64,000 nucleotides of DNA from Rheinheimera sp. 1928-s (GTDB taxonomy: Bacteria; Pseudomonadota; Gammaproteobacteria; Enterobacterales; Alteromonadaceae): contig NZ_JARIXP010000004.1 of NCBI RefSeq assembly GCF_029269265.1, positions 310,001 to 374,000 on the forward strand, written 5' to 3'. Shown in pieces: positions 45,128 to 55,472 of the stretch; the stretch's first letter is position 1; each line of letters opens with the position of its first letter. The position numbers were made by a program, and so were the translations under genes. The notes beneath the pieces were generated by a model. It searched no databases and had not been told where the DNA came from. It worked only from the letters and a program-made list of their open reading frames with translations.

Positions 45128-48100
45128 TTAGTGGCTAAGCTGCTGTCGTATTTGCTTAACCGTTAAACCACGGCGCAAGGTAATGACCCACTCACCTTCT
45201 GTTGGCAGTGACCGCAACAAACGGCATTGCCCACTTGTTGCGATGTTGTGCAATAGCAGTGAGTTTAACTTGCCATGATGCATCAAGGTTGCACTGTCGA
45301 ACTGTTGTGCAGGCCAATTCATACAGACCTCATTGCCTTTTAGCTGCACATCAACAGCAGGGCTATTTAATGCTATGCTTTGTTGTAACTTTATTTCTGC
45401 ATTGCCGCGTTCAAAGCTCCAGCTTTGCTTGTCTGTAGCCAGTTGCAATTGTTTGATTTGCTTGTCAGGCAAGTAGCCATAGAAAAACTGCTGTTTAGCT
45501 TTGCCATGGCCAAGCTGTGGCAAATTCAATTCGGCATTAAAACGCTGACCCGAGATATCCTGCAGCACCACCTGCAGACGTTTTTCGGTAGTGGAGCGGC
45601 GGGAATGCTGAACCGGCATTAAATTTCGAATAGTTAACTGCCCAGCCTCATCAATGTGGCCGTCGATATACACAGCGCTATGTTCCGACGATTGCGCTGC
45701 TACATCAAAAGCAGGTGGAGGATTGTTTTGGATAAAATCCTGCACTTGCTCGTAGTTATAATCCGAGACATGCTGAGGCTGGCAGTAGCTCATCACGTCT
45801 GTGTAATCTTCAGGGGCCAGCAAGGTATCTGAAGTCAGGTTCAGGCCTACACTGCCGGTGGTCTCGGTGTTGTAGGGATAACTTAAATCAGAATCTTCTG
45901 GATCGCCACAATCTACATGTGGCCGGCCTAAATTATGACCAAGCTCGTGTGCGTGAATACCACTGCCTGAGTCATTATCAATACCTACCCCTGTTTTACC
46001 AGGGCGATAGGCTAAGCCTCCCTGGCCGCTGCCAACTTTTGAACCAGCTACATAGCCATAGAAATAAACATCTGACGATTGGTTTTCTGCCATGAAGGTT
46101 AAATCGTCCAACATGTCACCTAAATCTACCGGAGATGATTCTTCCACCACCAATGGTTCGGTCACTCTCAGTTCTACGGTATCAAAAGGCCAAAACGATT
46201 TTAAATCCTGATTTAGCACTGTGAGTTCAGGTACCACAGGTGCTAGGCCTTCCACCTCTATAGGCACTATATACATAGACAAAGTATTCACTTCAGCAAA
46301 TGCAGGGCTAATTTGCTCTACTACTTGATTATCGACCAGAATATCTACGGATAAACCAGCAACCATATAGTTAGCAGGCACTATAACCTTATAGCTGCTA
46401 TCCAGACTCGCATGGATTTTATCCCTGGGCAATTGCACTGGTGCTGTAGCGGCAAGCGTTACAGCATTACCAACAATGGGCGTTAATACAACGTCAACGT
46501 CCGGGATTGACGCATTAGCGTTGGCTGTGACGTGAATACGCAATAAAGCTTCTCTTTGAGCGACGAGTTTCGGATTTGTTTTGAGCACCACCTGGCCCCA
46601 GTCGTAACTGTCATAAGTGGCGATAGCAGCTCGATCAGAGGCGACCAGACGCTCAGCATCAGCCTGCACTTTTCCGCCTAAACCATCTTCAAAAACTACG
46701 GATGGCTTCACAGCTGAGCCGGCATAACTTAAGGCAAATGTGGTGTCCAGATCACAATTGTCAATTGCTTCTCTGGCTTCACGGGCTTGTTGCAAATCTA
46801 GATTAAAATGAATGGAACAGCGCCAGGCACCGTTATCCCAAGGATTAGTGACACTCCACACTAATTCCAGTTGTCCACCAGCTTCAGGAAAACTGGCGTC
46901 AAGGTTAGCTGTGGTATTGGAAACTGTATTTGGGCAACTGCCTTTGTTAAACACAGATTTATCATAAGCATCCACACTGACATCCAGCGCTTCTAGCTCG
47001 TTTATAGCTAACTGCGAACGCGAATAGCCCTTTAACGACAGGCAGCCGTATACCTGCACCCATTTTGTATTTTGATTGCGTATACCTGAGCTGACTACCG
47101 GCGTTAAATCCAGCACTTTGGTATCCGATAACTGCAGAGCGTATAGGTCTTGCCAGCCCGAGACGACTGAGATATCTGAAACGTCGGTACCCGACAAGTC
47201 GATAAACCGAATGTCCATGTTGCTCAAAGCGCTAATATCGTTAACCAGCGTGCCTGATAACCAAAGATCTTGTAAAGGACTGCCGGCCAAAGGTGTCAGA
47301 TCAGCTACCTGAGTAAAATTCAGCCTCAGTTCGGTTAAAGGTAAGTCGGCAAGCGGTGTCAAATCTGATACCAGCGTAGAATTGAGCTGTAAGGTATGCA
47401 ACGAAGTAGCAAATTCAAGCCCTGCTAAATCAAGAATGTCGACAGAGTTAGCACTTAGGCTGGTTAACAGAGCTAAATCTTCTGCTGTTAATTCATGCTC
47501 AACGGGTAAACTCAGTGTTTCTAAAATTGCCGCGGCCAGCAGTGGATCTGGAACTACACCACTGCCCTGCAGAGTAAAGCTCGCACTCACTGTACAAGGC
47601 GAAGTGATTTGTGAAGTCCGATACAGATTTCCCTGTAGTGCCCCTGCACATCCTTGCACTGAGTCGATGCCATAGCCGCCAGCAGGCGTAATAGTAAATT
47701 CAGCTTGCTGGGCATAATTGACCTGCAGGCTGCTTGGGCTGATCTGCCCCTGCCCTGTAAGCACTTCTGTTGATACCAGAATAGTTTGAATAGCCATCAC
47801 TACGTTGACCTGGCAATTTGTTGTCAGAGCCCCAGTGGTATACACATAGTTGGTTGGATCGGACTCATTTAATGAGCCATCACAGCCTGTAACTGAGCTC
47901 AGGGTATAACCCTGGTCCGGAATAATACTAATGCTGATCTGTGTGCCATAAGCACCTACAGCGCTCATTGGGTCTATGGTGGCACCAGCATTAGATTGGA
48001 CAGTGACAATCACTTGCTGCAGCTCAAAATCTACAACCAAAGTACAACTTTCAGTCAAAGACTCAATTTCATAGAGATTACCGTTTAAGGTCCCTGCACA

Positions 48101-49657
48101 ACCTGTTGCTGATGCAATGGAATAACCTGAGTCAGGCATGAGTTCAAAACTAACGCTGTCTCCTGCCATACCGACATAACGCTGAGGTGAAACCTGCCCG
48201 CCTTCGTCACTTTGTACTGTGACTATTAAACTGTCCGCCGGGATAAAGCTTGCAGAAACACTACAAGCTGCAGTAATAGCACCAGTGGTATAGGTTCCAC
48301 CGCTTAAGCTGCCTGCGCAGCCCGTTACTGAGTCGGTTTGAAAACCTTCGTCAGGTGTCAGCGTAAATTCGGTGCTATCGCCATAATTCACTGTTTGCTG
48401 GTTGGGGCTGATCCTGCCCCCTTCAGACTGAGTTGCAGTGACAACGAAACGGGCTACTTCCAAATCAACCTCAATATGACACTGGGCAGTAATAGGATCT
48501 GTGATATAGAGGGTGCCGTTAAGGGCTCCATCACAGCCTTCGGCACTGACATCGCTGATCTGATAGCCTGTTGGCACAGCAAGCTCGATGACAGCTGAAG
48601 TATTTTCCTCGGCCGATACCAGATTATAGATTGGCTGCAGGCCTGCTCCAGTCATATAAATAGTGATAGGGAAGAATGTCCCGGTAGACGAAGGCAACTG
48701 CGCAGCAATAGCAACGGGATCCTTGATATAGCCGTTTACCGTGAGGTCATCATCTCCTAATTCACCATCAGTCACAGACAAAGTAAGGCTGCGTCTGTTT
48801 TCTGAGAAGCTATATAAAGTTTCGTCAACTTCGTACCATTGTGGTTCTGCCCCAGCAGTTTGTGGGCCAAATTTCAGAACCACTGAACCTTCAGGAACCG
48901 GGGCTTCAAAACTAAGCACTACGCCAGCACTTGTACCCTCATCGCCTTTAACCAGCTCAAAATCAAATAAAGGATAAAGTGCATGGTAACCTTGTAACAA
49001 ACTTACCGGAGAACCGGCTACATCGCTATCAGGGATAAAACCTACAGTGTCGGCACCAAAGGTCCAGCCGTTATCTTCTGTTACTTCAGCACCAAGTTGC
49101 TCCCCTGTCACTTCGTTGCTGCCTGCCACTGCGATAGGGTTAAAGCGGGCTTGTACTGTACAATTTGCTGTGACAGCGGCCGTTGTGTAAACAGCGCCAT
49201 TGAGGCTACCGTCACATCCGGATACCGACTCAATTTCAAAATTAGTTGCGGGGCTTAGATTAAATGTTGTTGTGTCGCCGTAATTGACAGTACGGCTCGC
49301 TGGAGTAATTTGCCCTTCGCCAGCTGAGACCTCTGAGGTTACGGCGAAGGTTTTCAGCACAAAGGTTGCTGCTACAGTGCAATTTGCAGTGACAGGGCCC
49401 GTGGTATAAGTTTGCCCTGATAAAGTGCCTGCACAGCCTGTAACGCTTTGAATACTGTGGCTGTCTTCAGCTGTGACAGTAAAAGTGGCAGTTTGCCCGG
49501 AGTTAACGGTTCGGCTGACCGGGCTAATACCGCCACCAGTGCCAGCTGAAGCTTGAACTGTGTAGCTCGTTGGTGGCGGAGGGTTTTCATTACCTCCATC
49601 ACCACCACCACATCCTGTTAGCAATAAAACTACAGCGACCAGCGTATAATTTTTCAT
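45128..49657 (-). CDS. Multidomain surface lipoprotein: bacterial repeats, leucine-rich repeats and metzincin protease motif
   Basis: The 1509-residue protein has a lipobox LLTGC (Cys16). About seven repeats of some 70 residues follow between 31 and 697, each with GG.ISP, a YG or SG turn, SVTGCAG and a closing CTV. Each repeat thus has two cysteines. Residues 735-870 are short leucine-rich repeats of internalin type (DLTPLA, DISAL). HELGHNLGRPH at 1237-1247 and DVMSYC near 1287 are the zinc site and Met-turn of a metzincin peptidase. About 190 residues follow. It is likely an exported protease that binds a surface target; the target is unknown. GGAG precedes the ATG. Confidence 0.85.
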   Translation of the reverse strand: MKNYTLVAVVLLLTGCGGGDGGNENPPPPTSYTVQASAGTGGGISPVSRTVNSGQTATFTVTAEDSHSIQSVTGCAGTLSGQTYTTGPVTANCTVAATFVLKTFAVTSEVSAGEGQITPASRTVNYGDTTTFNLSPATNFEIESVSGCDGSLNGAVYTTAAVTANCTVQARFNPIAVAGSNEVTGEQLGAEVTEDNGWTFGADTVGFIPDSDVAGSPVSLLQGYHALYPLFDFELVKGDEGTSAGVVLSFEAPVPEGSVVLKFGPQTAGAEPQWYEVDETLYSFSENRRSLTLSVTDGELGDDDLTVNGYIKDPVAIAAQLPSSTGTFFPITIYMTGAGLQPIYNLVSAEENTSAVIELAVPTGYQISDVSAEGCDGALNGTLYITDPITAQCHIEVDLEVARFVVTATQSEGGRISPNQQTVNYGDSTEFTLTPDEGFQTDSVTGCAGSLSGGTYTTGAITAACSVSASFIPADSLIVTVQSDEGGQVSPQRYVGMAGDSVSFELMPDSGYSIASATGCAGTLNGNLYEIESLTESCTLVVDFELQQVIVTVQSNAGATIDPMSAVGAYGTQISISIIPDQGYTLSSVTGCDGSLNESDPTNYVYTTGALTTNCQVNVVMAIQTILVSTEVLTGQGQISPSSLQVNYAQQAEFTITPAGGYGIDSVQGCAGALQGNLYRTSQITSPCTVSASFTLQGSGVVPDPLLAAAILETLSLPVEHELTAEDLALLTSLSANSVDILDLAGLEFATSLHTLQLNSTLVSDLTPLADLPLTELRLNFTQVADLTPLAGSPLQDLWLSGTLVNDISALSNMDIRFIDLSGTDVSDISVVSGWQDLYALQLSDTKVLDLTPVVSSGIRNQNTKWVQVYGCLSLKGYSRSQLAINELEALDVSVDAYDKSVFNKGSCPNTVSNTTANLDASFPEAGGQLELVWSVTNPWDNGAWRCSIHFNLDLQQAREAREAIDNCDLDTTFALSYAGSAVKPSVVFEDGLGGKVQADAERLVASDRAAIATYDSYDWGQVVLKTNPKLVAQREALLRIHVTANANASIPDVDVVLTPIVGNAVTLAATAPVQLPRDKIHASLDSSYKVIVPANYMVAGLSVDILVDNQVVEQISPAFAEVNTLSMYIVPIEVEGLAPVVPELTVLNQDLKSFWPFDTVELRVTEPLVVEESSPVDLGDMLDDLTFMAENQSSDVYFYGYVAGSKVGSGQGGLAYRPGKTGVGIDNDSGSGIHAHELGHNLGRPHVDCGDPEDSDLSYPYNTETTGSVGLNLTSDTLLAPEDYTDVMSYCQPQHVSDYNYEQVQDFIQNNPPPAFDVAAQSSEHSAVYIDGHIDEAGQLTIRNLMPVQHSRRSTTEKRLQVVLQDISGQRFNAELNLPQLGHGKAKQQFFYGYLPDKQIKQLQLATDKQSWSFERGNAEIKLQQSIALNSPAVDVQLKGNEVCMNWPAQQFDSATLMHHGKLNSLLLHNIATSGQCRLLRSLPTEGEWVITLRRGLTVKQIRQQLSH

Positions 49658-49791
49658 CCTGAAGCTCCGTTCAATTCACCAAGCAACATTAGTTGAGGCA
49701 AAAAGAAGCTTCAAGTCAATACATTGAATTGCACTAATTAGCTTCAAAAATAACCAATTAATGCAACATACTGGCATTTTATTTAACGGGA

Positions 49792-50922
49792 TTAAGACGC
49801 GTAAAGAGCTTGAATTGCCTCAATAATACGAGCACAAGCTTTGCCGTCGCCATAAGGGTTATGGGCATAACTCATTTGTTCGTAATAGGCTTTATCAGTT
49901 AATAATCGGCTGACTTCTTGCACTATCACATCTGCATCAGTGCCTACCAGTTTGACTGTACCAGCCGCTACTGCTTCAGGACGCTCTGTGGTGTCGCGCA
50001 TCACTAATACAGGTTTGCCCAAAGATGGTGCTTCTTCCTGAATACCGCCCGAGTCGGTAAGCACTACTGTGCTGCGGCTCATCAGGTAAACAAAAGGCAG
50101 ATAATCCTGGGGTTCTATTAAATGCACGTTGGACGTGTCGCTTAACAAACGAAATACAGGTTCGCGTACGTTAGGGTTTAAATGCACAGGGTAGACTACA
50201 TCTGTGTCGGGGAATTGCTGGGCAATTTGTTTTAAGCCTGCGCAAATTTGCTCAAAACCATCACCAAAACTTTCGCGTCTGTGGCCTGTCACCAAAACTA
50301 AACGACGGCCGTTTAAGCCATAGGGGAATTGTTGCTCGAAGTTTTTGGTTAAATTAGCATCGCCATCAATTTTTGCCACCACCTGATGCAAAGCATCAAT
50401 CACCGTATTGCCAGTCACCACTATGCCTGCAGCATCAATGTTTTCTTTCAGCAGGTTCTGTTTTGACGTCTCCGTTGGTGCGAAATGCAGTTTAGTCAAA
50501 GCACCAGTTAACTTGCGGTTGGCTTCTTCTGGCCAAGGGCTATAAATATTGCCAGTACGAAGCCCTGCTTCAACATGGCCTACTGCAGTTTTTTCATAAT
50601 AACAGGCTAAAGCTGCAGCAAAAGTGGTACTGGTATCGCCATGTACTAACACTATATCGGGTTTGAAATCGCGTAAGACAGCTTTGATATTTAAAAGAAT
50701 ACTGGTGGTGACATCATATAAATCCTGACCAGCTTTCATAATAGCCAGATCGTAATCCGGAACTATGTTAAACAGCTTCAGCACCTGATCCAACATTTCT
50801 CTGTGTTGGCCCGTCACACAAACTTTGCTTTCAATGCCCGGGGTTTCTTTTAACAAATTAACCAGAGGTGCCATTTTGATGGCTTCGGGTCTGGTACCAA
50901 ACACACTCAATACTTTGATCAT
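49792..50922 (-). CDS. wecB: UDP-N-acetylglucosamine 2-epimerase (non-hydrolysing)
   Basis: The 376-residue enzyme makes UDP-ManNAc from UDP-GlcNAc. It has [66 protein letters not shown] and [17 protein letters not shown], the classic WecB signature. The frame opens at 50934, but Met at 50922 aligns with the family and has GGAT upstream. No UDP-ManNAc dehydrogenase (wecC) is in the window, so the use of the product is open. Confidence 0.93.
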   Translation of the reverse strand: MIKVLSVFGTRPEAIKMAPLVNLLKETPGIESKVCVTGQHREMLDQVLKLFNIVPDYDLAIMKAGQDLYDVTTSILLNIKAVLRDFKPDIVLVHGDTSTTFAAALACYYEKTAVGHVEAGLRTGNIYSPWPEEANRKLTGALTKLHFAPTETSKQNLLKENIDAAGIVVTGNTVIDALHQVVAKIDGDANLTKNFEQQFPYGLNGRRLVLVTGHRRESFGDGFEQICAGLKQIAQQFPDTDVVYPVHLNPNVREPVFRLLSDTSNVHLIEPQDYLPFVYLMSRSTVVLTDSGGIQEEAPSLGKPVLVMRDTTERPEAVAAGTVKLVGTDADVIVQEVSRLLTDKAYYEQMSYAHNPYGDGKACARIIEAIQALYAS

Positions 50923-51040
50923 CACTACATCCATTTGAATGAAACTGAAACTGCTGAAATGGTATCAGAATTTATCTTGTGGCGGCAGAGTAAAACAGGC
51001 TGGCTGAACACTAACTTAAGTAATTTAGGTCAGAGTACAA

Positions 51041-52456
51041 TTAACCTATCACCACATTATGGCCTCTGGCTTCCAACTGCTTTTTCAGTTCAAGTTTTGC
51101 TTCTGTATCGCCATGCACTAAGCGGATTTGTTCAGGTGCTTTGTGCATCTGCCCGACAAAATGCAATAAGTCTTGTTGGTCGGCATGAGCAGAATAACCA
51201 CTAAGTTGTAGCACTTCAGCCAGTATTGGGTAGTTCTCACCATCGAGTTGCAGATAACCCCCTGTTTTTGCATACTTAAGTAATGCAGCCCCCGGAGTTC
51301 CACGCGCCTGATAACCCATAAACAAAATTTGATGGCGCTGTGAACCTAACAATGCCTTCAGATAGTTCACAACCCTGCCGCCAGCACACATACCGCTGGC
51401 AGCTATCACTATCGCTGGCCTGCCAGTATCTGCTAAATGTTGGACTACTTTTTGGTGATCATCATGACTTTTCACGGTCAAGAGTTGTTCAAACTGCAAT
51501 GGGTGCCGTCCACTTTGTACTCTCTGTTTTGCTTCGTCATCCCAGAACTGTTTTAACTCTTTGTATACAGAGGTAAAGTCAGCGGCCAGGGGCGAATCGA
51601 CAATAATATCCAGTTGCTCCCAGTTCAGCTCTTGATGAATAACCTGGCCCTGCATACGATGAATAATATCTTCCAACTCGTACAACAATTCCTGAGTGCG
51701 ACCTATGCTAAACGCAGGGATCAGCACTGTGCCATTATCACTCAGTGCTTTTTCCAATACCTGCTGTAAGCGCTGCTGCCGGTTTTTACGGTCTTGGTGA
51801 TTTTTATCACCATAAGTGCTTTCAAGCACCAATAAATCAGCATCTTCAAGTGGTGTTGGATCAGGCAATAATGGTGTATCACGGGCTCCCAAATCGCCCG
51901 AAAAAACAGCTTTGTACAAGCCTGACAGTTGATCCGGATCTACAGCTGGGATTTGATGACGAATTTCTACGTAAGCCGAACCTAAAATATGTCCAGCGTT
52001 CTGAAAACAAACCTGCACACCTGATAAGCTCCCTTCTAATTCATACCAGCAGTTATAGTCACAAGGCCGCAGTTGACGTGATACTGCATTGAGAAAACCA
52101 CTGATCAGTTTTTTATCTCTGGTGATGCCCATTTTTAATGCGTCTTCTAACACCAGCGGCAGCAGTACTGCTGATGCTTTGCTGCAATAGATTGGTCCTT
52201 GAAAACCTGCGGCTATCAGATAAGGAATACGACCGGCGTGATCAATATGCACGTGAGTAAGCAGCAGCGCCTGAATACCATCGAGAGGAAAATCAATTTG
52301 AGCACAATCGGCACCAGCTTTGCCCCTGCCCTGCTCTACGCCTTGAAACAAGCCACAATCGATCAGAACGCTTTGTTGTTCGTTGAAAAAATACTGATGG
52401 CAAGAACCTGTAACTCCGTCAACAGCACCATGATGGATAAGAGTTGGGTGATACAT
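51041..52456 (-). CDS. MBL-fold/beta-CASP hydrolase with RNA specificity domain
   Basis: The 471-residue protein has the metallo-beta-lactamase metal motif LTHVHIDHAGR, ESTYGD and the NAGHILGSAYVEI block. The beta-CASP and Zn-dependent RMMBL part has ASGMCAGGRVVNYL, SGYSAHADQ and VHGDTEAKLEL. Family members are RNA endonucleases or exonucleases related to CPSF-73 and YsH1-like proteins; the bacterial targets are unclear. It is apparently a separate gene beside wecB. Confidence 0.88.
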   Translation of the reverse strand: MYHPTLIHHGAVDGVTGSCHQYFFNEQQSVLIDCGLFQGVEQGRGKAGADCAQIDFPLDGIQALLLTHVHIDHAGRIPYLIAAGFQGPIYCSKASAVLLPLVLEDALKMGITRDKKLISGFLNAVSRQLRPCDYNCWYELEGSLSGVQVCFQNAGHILGSAYVEIRHQIPAVDPDQLSGLYKAVFSGDLGARDTPLLPDPTPLEDADLLVLESTYGDKNHQDRKNRQQRLQQVLEKALSDNGTVLIPAFSIGRTQELLYELEDIIHRMQGQVIHQELNWEQLDIIVDSPLAADFTSVYKELKQFWDDEAKQRVQSGRHPLQFEQLLTVKSHDDHQKVVQHLADTGRPAIVIAASGMCAGGRVVNYLKALLGSQRHQILFMGYQARGTPGAALLKYAKTGGYLQLDGENYPILAEVLQLSGYSAHADQQDLLHFVGQMHKAPEQIRLVHGDTEAKLELKKQLEARGHNVVIG

Positions 52457-52540
52457 AGCTTAGCCCCGGCATGGGTCATCCTTGTACAAAAACTATAGCC
52501 ATTTAGTTAAAAAAGACCACAACATGAAGTGATAACTGAA

Positions 52541-52573
52541 AAAAAGCCCGGGCAACAAAAACCCGGGCTTTTT
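52541..52573. terminator. Strong Rho-independent terminator
   Basis: AAAAAGCCCGGG and CCCGGGCTTTTT form a 12-bp stem with a 9-base loop and a T-run on both strands. It lies 16 bases after the stop of the PKD-type lipoprotein gene and can also stop transcription from the other side. Confidence 0.93.
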
Positions 52574-52588
52574 AATCTCAAGGCTAGA

Positions 52589-55303
52589 TTACAAACCTGA
52601 GTGTTGTTGCTCAGTAGGTTCCAGCACTACACGTACTACTGGTTTTTCAATTACGGCAGCGTTGCTGGTCGATTTTGAAGAAACAGTAGAAGCGCTTTCT
52701 GGAGTGATTGCTGTTTCATTCCAGTAATCAAAGGATATTTCTTCGTACATATTAATCCTTGGTCCGAGGCCATTCACTATGTACCAGGGAGATGTACTGC
52801 TATTTCTGCGCTGCTCTACTTCAAATACGTAAATACGAGGGCCTAAATTACCGTCACCAGATTTTAATAAGCGCCAGTCACGTTTGTTACACACCAGCGT
52901 TTGATCATCTCCACACATTGCACGATTAAGACTCACGATAGTTTCGTTGTCAGAGACTTGTTCTTTTGTCCAGTTCAGCGCAAGGTTAAACATAGGTTCA
53001 AAAACAGGGGGAGAGGTCTGGTAGTTAAACATTTGATAACCGGTACCATCTTCCAAAGTTTGCCAGCCGAAGTAACCAGAACCGTTATTCCACAATAAAT
53101 TACCATCTTTCCAGGAGTTTTTAGTCCAGGTATTAATAGTGGTATTCCAGTACATGTCTTCAGGATTGGTATGGTCAAAGGTTTTAAAATCACTACCATC
53201 CAGGATCAGCGCATAATCGGCTTCAGCGGCAACTAAACTGCCCTCTGCATTATAAGACGAGCTAAACACCTGCACATCTGTACCTAATTGGTCCAGCTTG
53301 ATGACCTGAACACTGGCGCCATCGCTAAAGGTAACTACAAAGGTGCCTTGTTCATTTACTTCCCAAACAAAGCTCTTATCCAGCTCCAATGCTATACCAG
53401 TGCCGTCGGCATTGATTTCAAATATGTCAGCGAACATACCTGCGTAGCCTAAATCCGGGTCACCGGCATAGTAATAGTGTTCAAACACCCAGTCTCCCGC
53501 CATATCAGCTTCGGTGAATTTAACGTCACCTAATTTATCTGCATTACGCAGCAACTGATCTGAAGTGGTTTCCAGCGTAATACCCTGAGTAGAAATGATA
53601 GTGCCTCCAGGTAGCTGCACCGGCGTCAGAACTTCAAGCACTGAAGAGGTGATGCGATAAGTATCTATTTTCTCACCTTCAATGATTCGCTTCATTGAAG
53701 CCGCAGATGGAATACGTCTCACCTCGACCTGATTAAACCCGGCACCACGCAGTTGTGTCACCTGCTCCTGAGTTAGGCCTGCCACACCGACCGCAGTCGT
53801 CGGATAAGAATAAGGGCCTGAATCTCCGGTGTAACTTAACTCAATGACGCCATCTATCAGTTCCCAGTCAAACTCATCGACACCGCGGCCATAAGTTTCT
53901 GCACCTGTACCATCGGCATTGAAGTCATATCTGTTCCCACCACGGGATAAGAAACCTTCAGCTGCGGGGAATACTTCAAAGTAAGTATTAGCTAAACTGC
54001 TTTCATCCACAGGAGGAGTTAACTCAGGATCGGCGATGATTTCCGCTATAGTGGTCGTGATAATACCTGGTGTTGTAACTTCAGCTGCAGCGACGTAACT
54101 GTTGTACGCTTCTGTATTGGTCAGCAGTTCAAGCACATTGGTCACACCATCAGGCAAAGCAAAAGCGCCGCCTTGTGCAATAAGCTTTACCACTGCCGCA
54201 GCTTCAATAAGCTCATCAGGACTTACCGATTTTTCTACCAGAGTAAAGCTACTCAGATCAGCAGGAGCAACGCCACCATTCCCGGTAATAATCAGCGAAT
54301 ACAAAGCCGTTGATACCGCATTAATAGCGATATTGTTTGAGCTATCGGCTTCAGCCATGGGTGAAGAACCAAGTAAGCTGGCAAATACAGACGACACTTT
54401 CGCGACCACAGATGACGGTACTACAACCGCAGCATCTGCCGTCAGGTTTGGCACAAACTTATAGAACTCCAGGCCAGTTACCGTAGCAGAGCGTGCAGTG
54501 ATATTGGCAAATAAGTTGGTTTCATCATCATCAGCTTGTAACGGTAAACTGAAAACACCTGCTGCGTCAGCCGTTGTGCTAAAGGTTTCACCCGCCAGTA
54601 CGCCACTGATTTGGGCATTGGCGAAGGACGCATCAGACACAGTTCCTGACAGGGTAAAGGTTGTCATCATCTGAGTGACGGTAACCACACCTGCGACTGA
54701 TGATGTTTCTTCATCGTCATCTGTGACTGTGACACTAAAAGCTAATTCTGTATCTTCCGTGACACTGGGAGCAGTAAAGCTGAGCGCTGCGGTATCAGCG
54801 CCAGTCAGAGTGACGGCCGGGCCTGCGGTTTGTGTCCAGTTATAGGCCGTAATCTCGCCATCTGTGTCTGTTGCAACAGCAGTAAGGGTGACAGCTGATT
54901 TTTCAGCTGCACTTTCAAAGGCAGCTGTAACAGCGGGCAGAATATTATTGGCAATATTGACAGTAACATTGGCCGTTGCTGTTTGATCACTACTGTCGGT
55001 GACGGTTACGCGCAATACGGCGGCCGCATTGGCATCCACAGCAGGGGCAGTGGCAGTCACAGTGGACGTTGAGGCGTTGCTAAGGCTGAGCGTAGGTCCT
55101 GATACCTGGGTCCAACTGTAGCTGATAATTCCATCATCATCTGTTGCTGTGGCAGCTATGGTGGTTGTTCGGTTTTCTTTTAATGCAACTGCTGCTGCAA
55201 CTGACACTGTTGGTAATTCGTCTTTATCATCCGAACCACATCCCGCTAATACTGCAAATGCGAGCATACTGAGTGAGATGTGACCTAAGATCTTGTTTTT
55301 CAT
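52589..55303 (-). CDS. Lipoprotein with PKD/REJ-like Ig-type repeats
   Basis: The 904-residue precursor has a lipoprotein signal with lipobox LAGC and an acidic linker. Two Ig-like domains follow (about 30-120 and 122-215), with ATATDDDGIISYSWTQVSGP and ATDTDGEITAYNWTQTAGP. A third domain is carboxypeptidase-like (TLSGTVSDASF). The C-terminal 500 residues have no recognised domain; they contain ADGTGAETYGRG and ADGTGIALEL, which look like paired beta domains. It is probably an outer-surface adhesive or binding protein. Met at 55303 has AAGGAG; the longer frame from 55342 lacks one. Confidence 0.8.
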   Translation of the reverse strand: MKNKILGHISLSMLAFAVLAGCGSDDKDELPTVSVAAAVALKENRTTTIAATATDDDGIISYSWTQVSGPTLSLSNASTSTVTATAPAVDANAAAVLRVTVTDSSDQTATANVTVNIANNILPAVTAAFESAAEKSAVTLTAVATDTDGEITAYNWTQTAGPAVTLTGADTAALSFTAPSVTEDTELAFSVTVTDDDEETSSVAGVVTVTQMMTTFTLSGTVSDASFANAQISGVLAGETFSTTADAAGVFSLPLQADDDETNLFANITARSATVTGLEFYKFVPNLTADAAVVVPSSVVAKVSSVFASLLGSSPMAEADSSNNIAINAVSTALYSLIITGNGGVAPADLSSFTLVEKSVSPDELIEAAAVVKLIAQGGAFALPDGVTNVLELLTNTEAYNSYVAAAEVTTPGIITTTIAEIIADPELTPPVDESSLANTYFEVFPAAEGFLSRGGNRYDFNADGTGAETYGRGVDEFDWELIDGVIELSYTGDSGPYSYPTTAVGVAGLTQEQVTQLRGAGFNQVEVRRIPSAASMKRIIEGEKIDTYRITSSVLEVLTPVQLPGGTIISTQGITLETTSDQLLRNADKLGDVKFTEADMAGDWVFEHYYYAGDPDLGYAGMFADIFEINADGTGIALELDKSFVWEVNEQGTFVVTFSDGASVQVIKLDQLGTDVQVFSSSYNAEGSLVAAEADYALILDGSDFKTFDHTNPEDMYWNTTINTWTKNSWKDGNLLWNNGSGYFGWQTLEDGTGYQMFNYQTSPPVFEPMFNLALNWTKEQVSDNETIVSLNRAMCGDDQTLVCNKRDWRLLKSGDGNLGPRIYVFEVEQRRNSSTSPWYIVNGLGPRINMYEEISFDYWNETAITPESASTVSSKSTSNAAVIEKPVVRVVLEPTEQQHSGL

Positions 55304-55472
55304 AGTGACTCCTTGGGGAAATCCCAAAGTCAGTCTAATCAAAACTGGTTATTTATCCAGCAAAATAAAATTATTCCCGATAGCACAAATAAAGGTGACA
55401 ATATTGTAAATATGAATAATTTGATAAAAACGAAACAAATTAACAATTCGTCATTAATACTAACTAAAAGGC

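Noticed and set aside
54102-54464. 120-codon plus-strand frame in the PKD-type lipoprotein gene
   Set aside because: It is Ser/Thr-rich antisense of a low-complexity stretch, without a ribosome site or family match.
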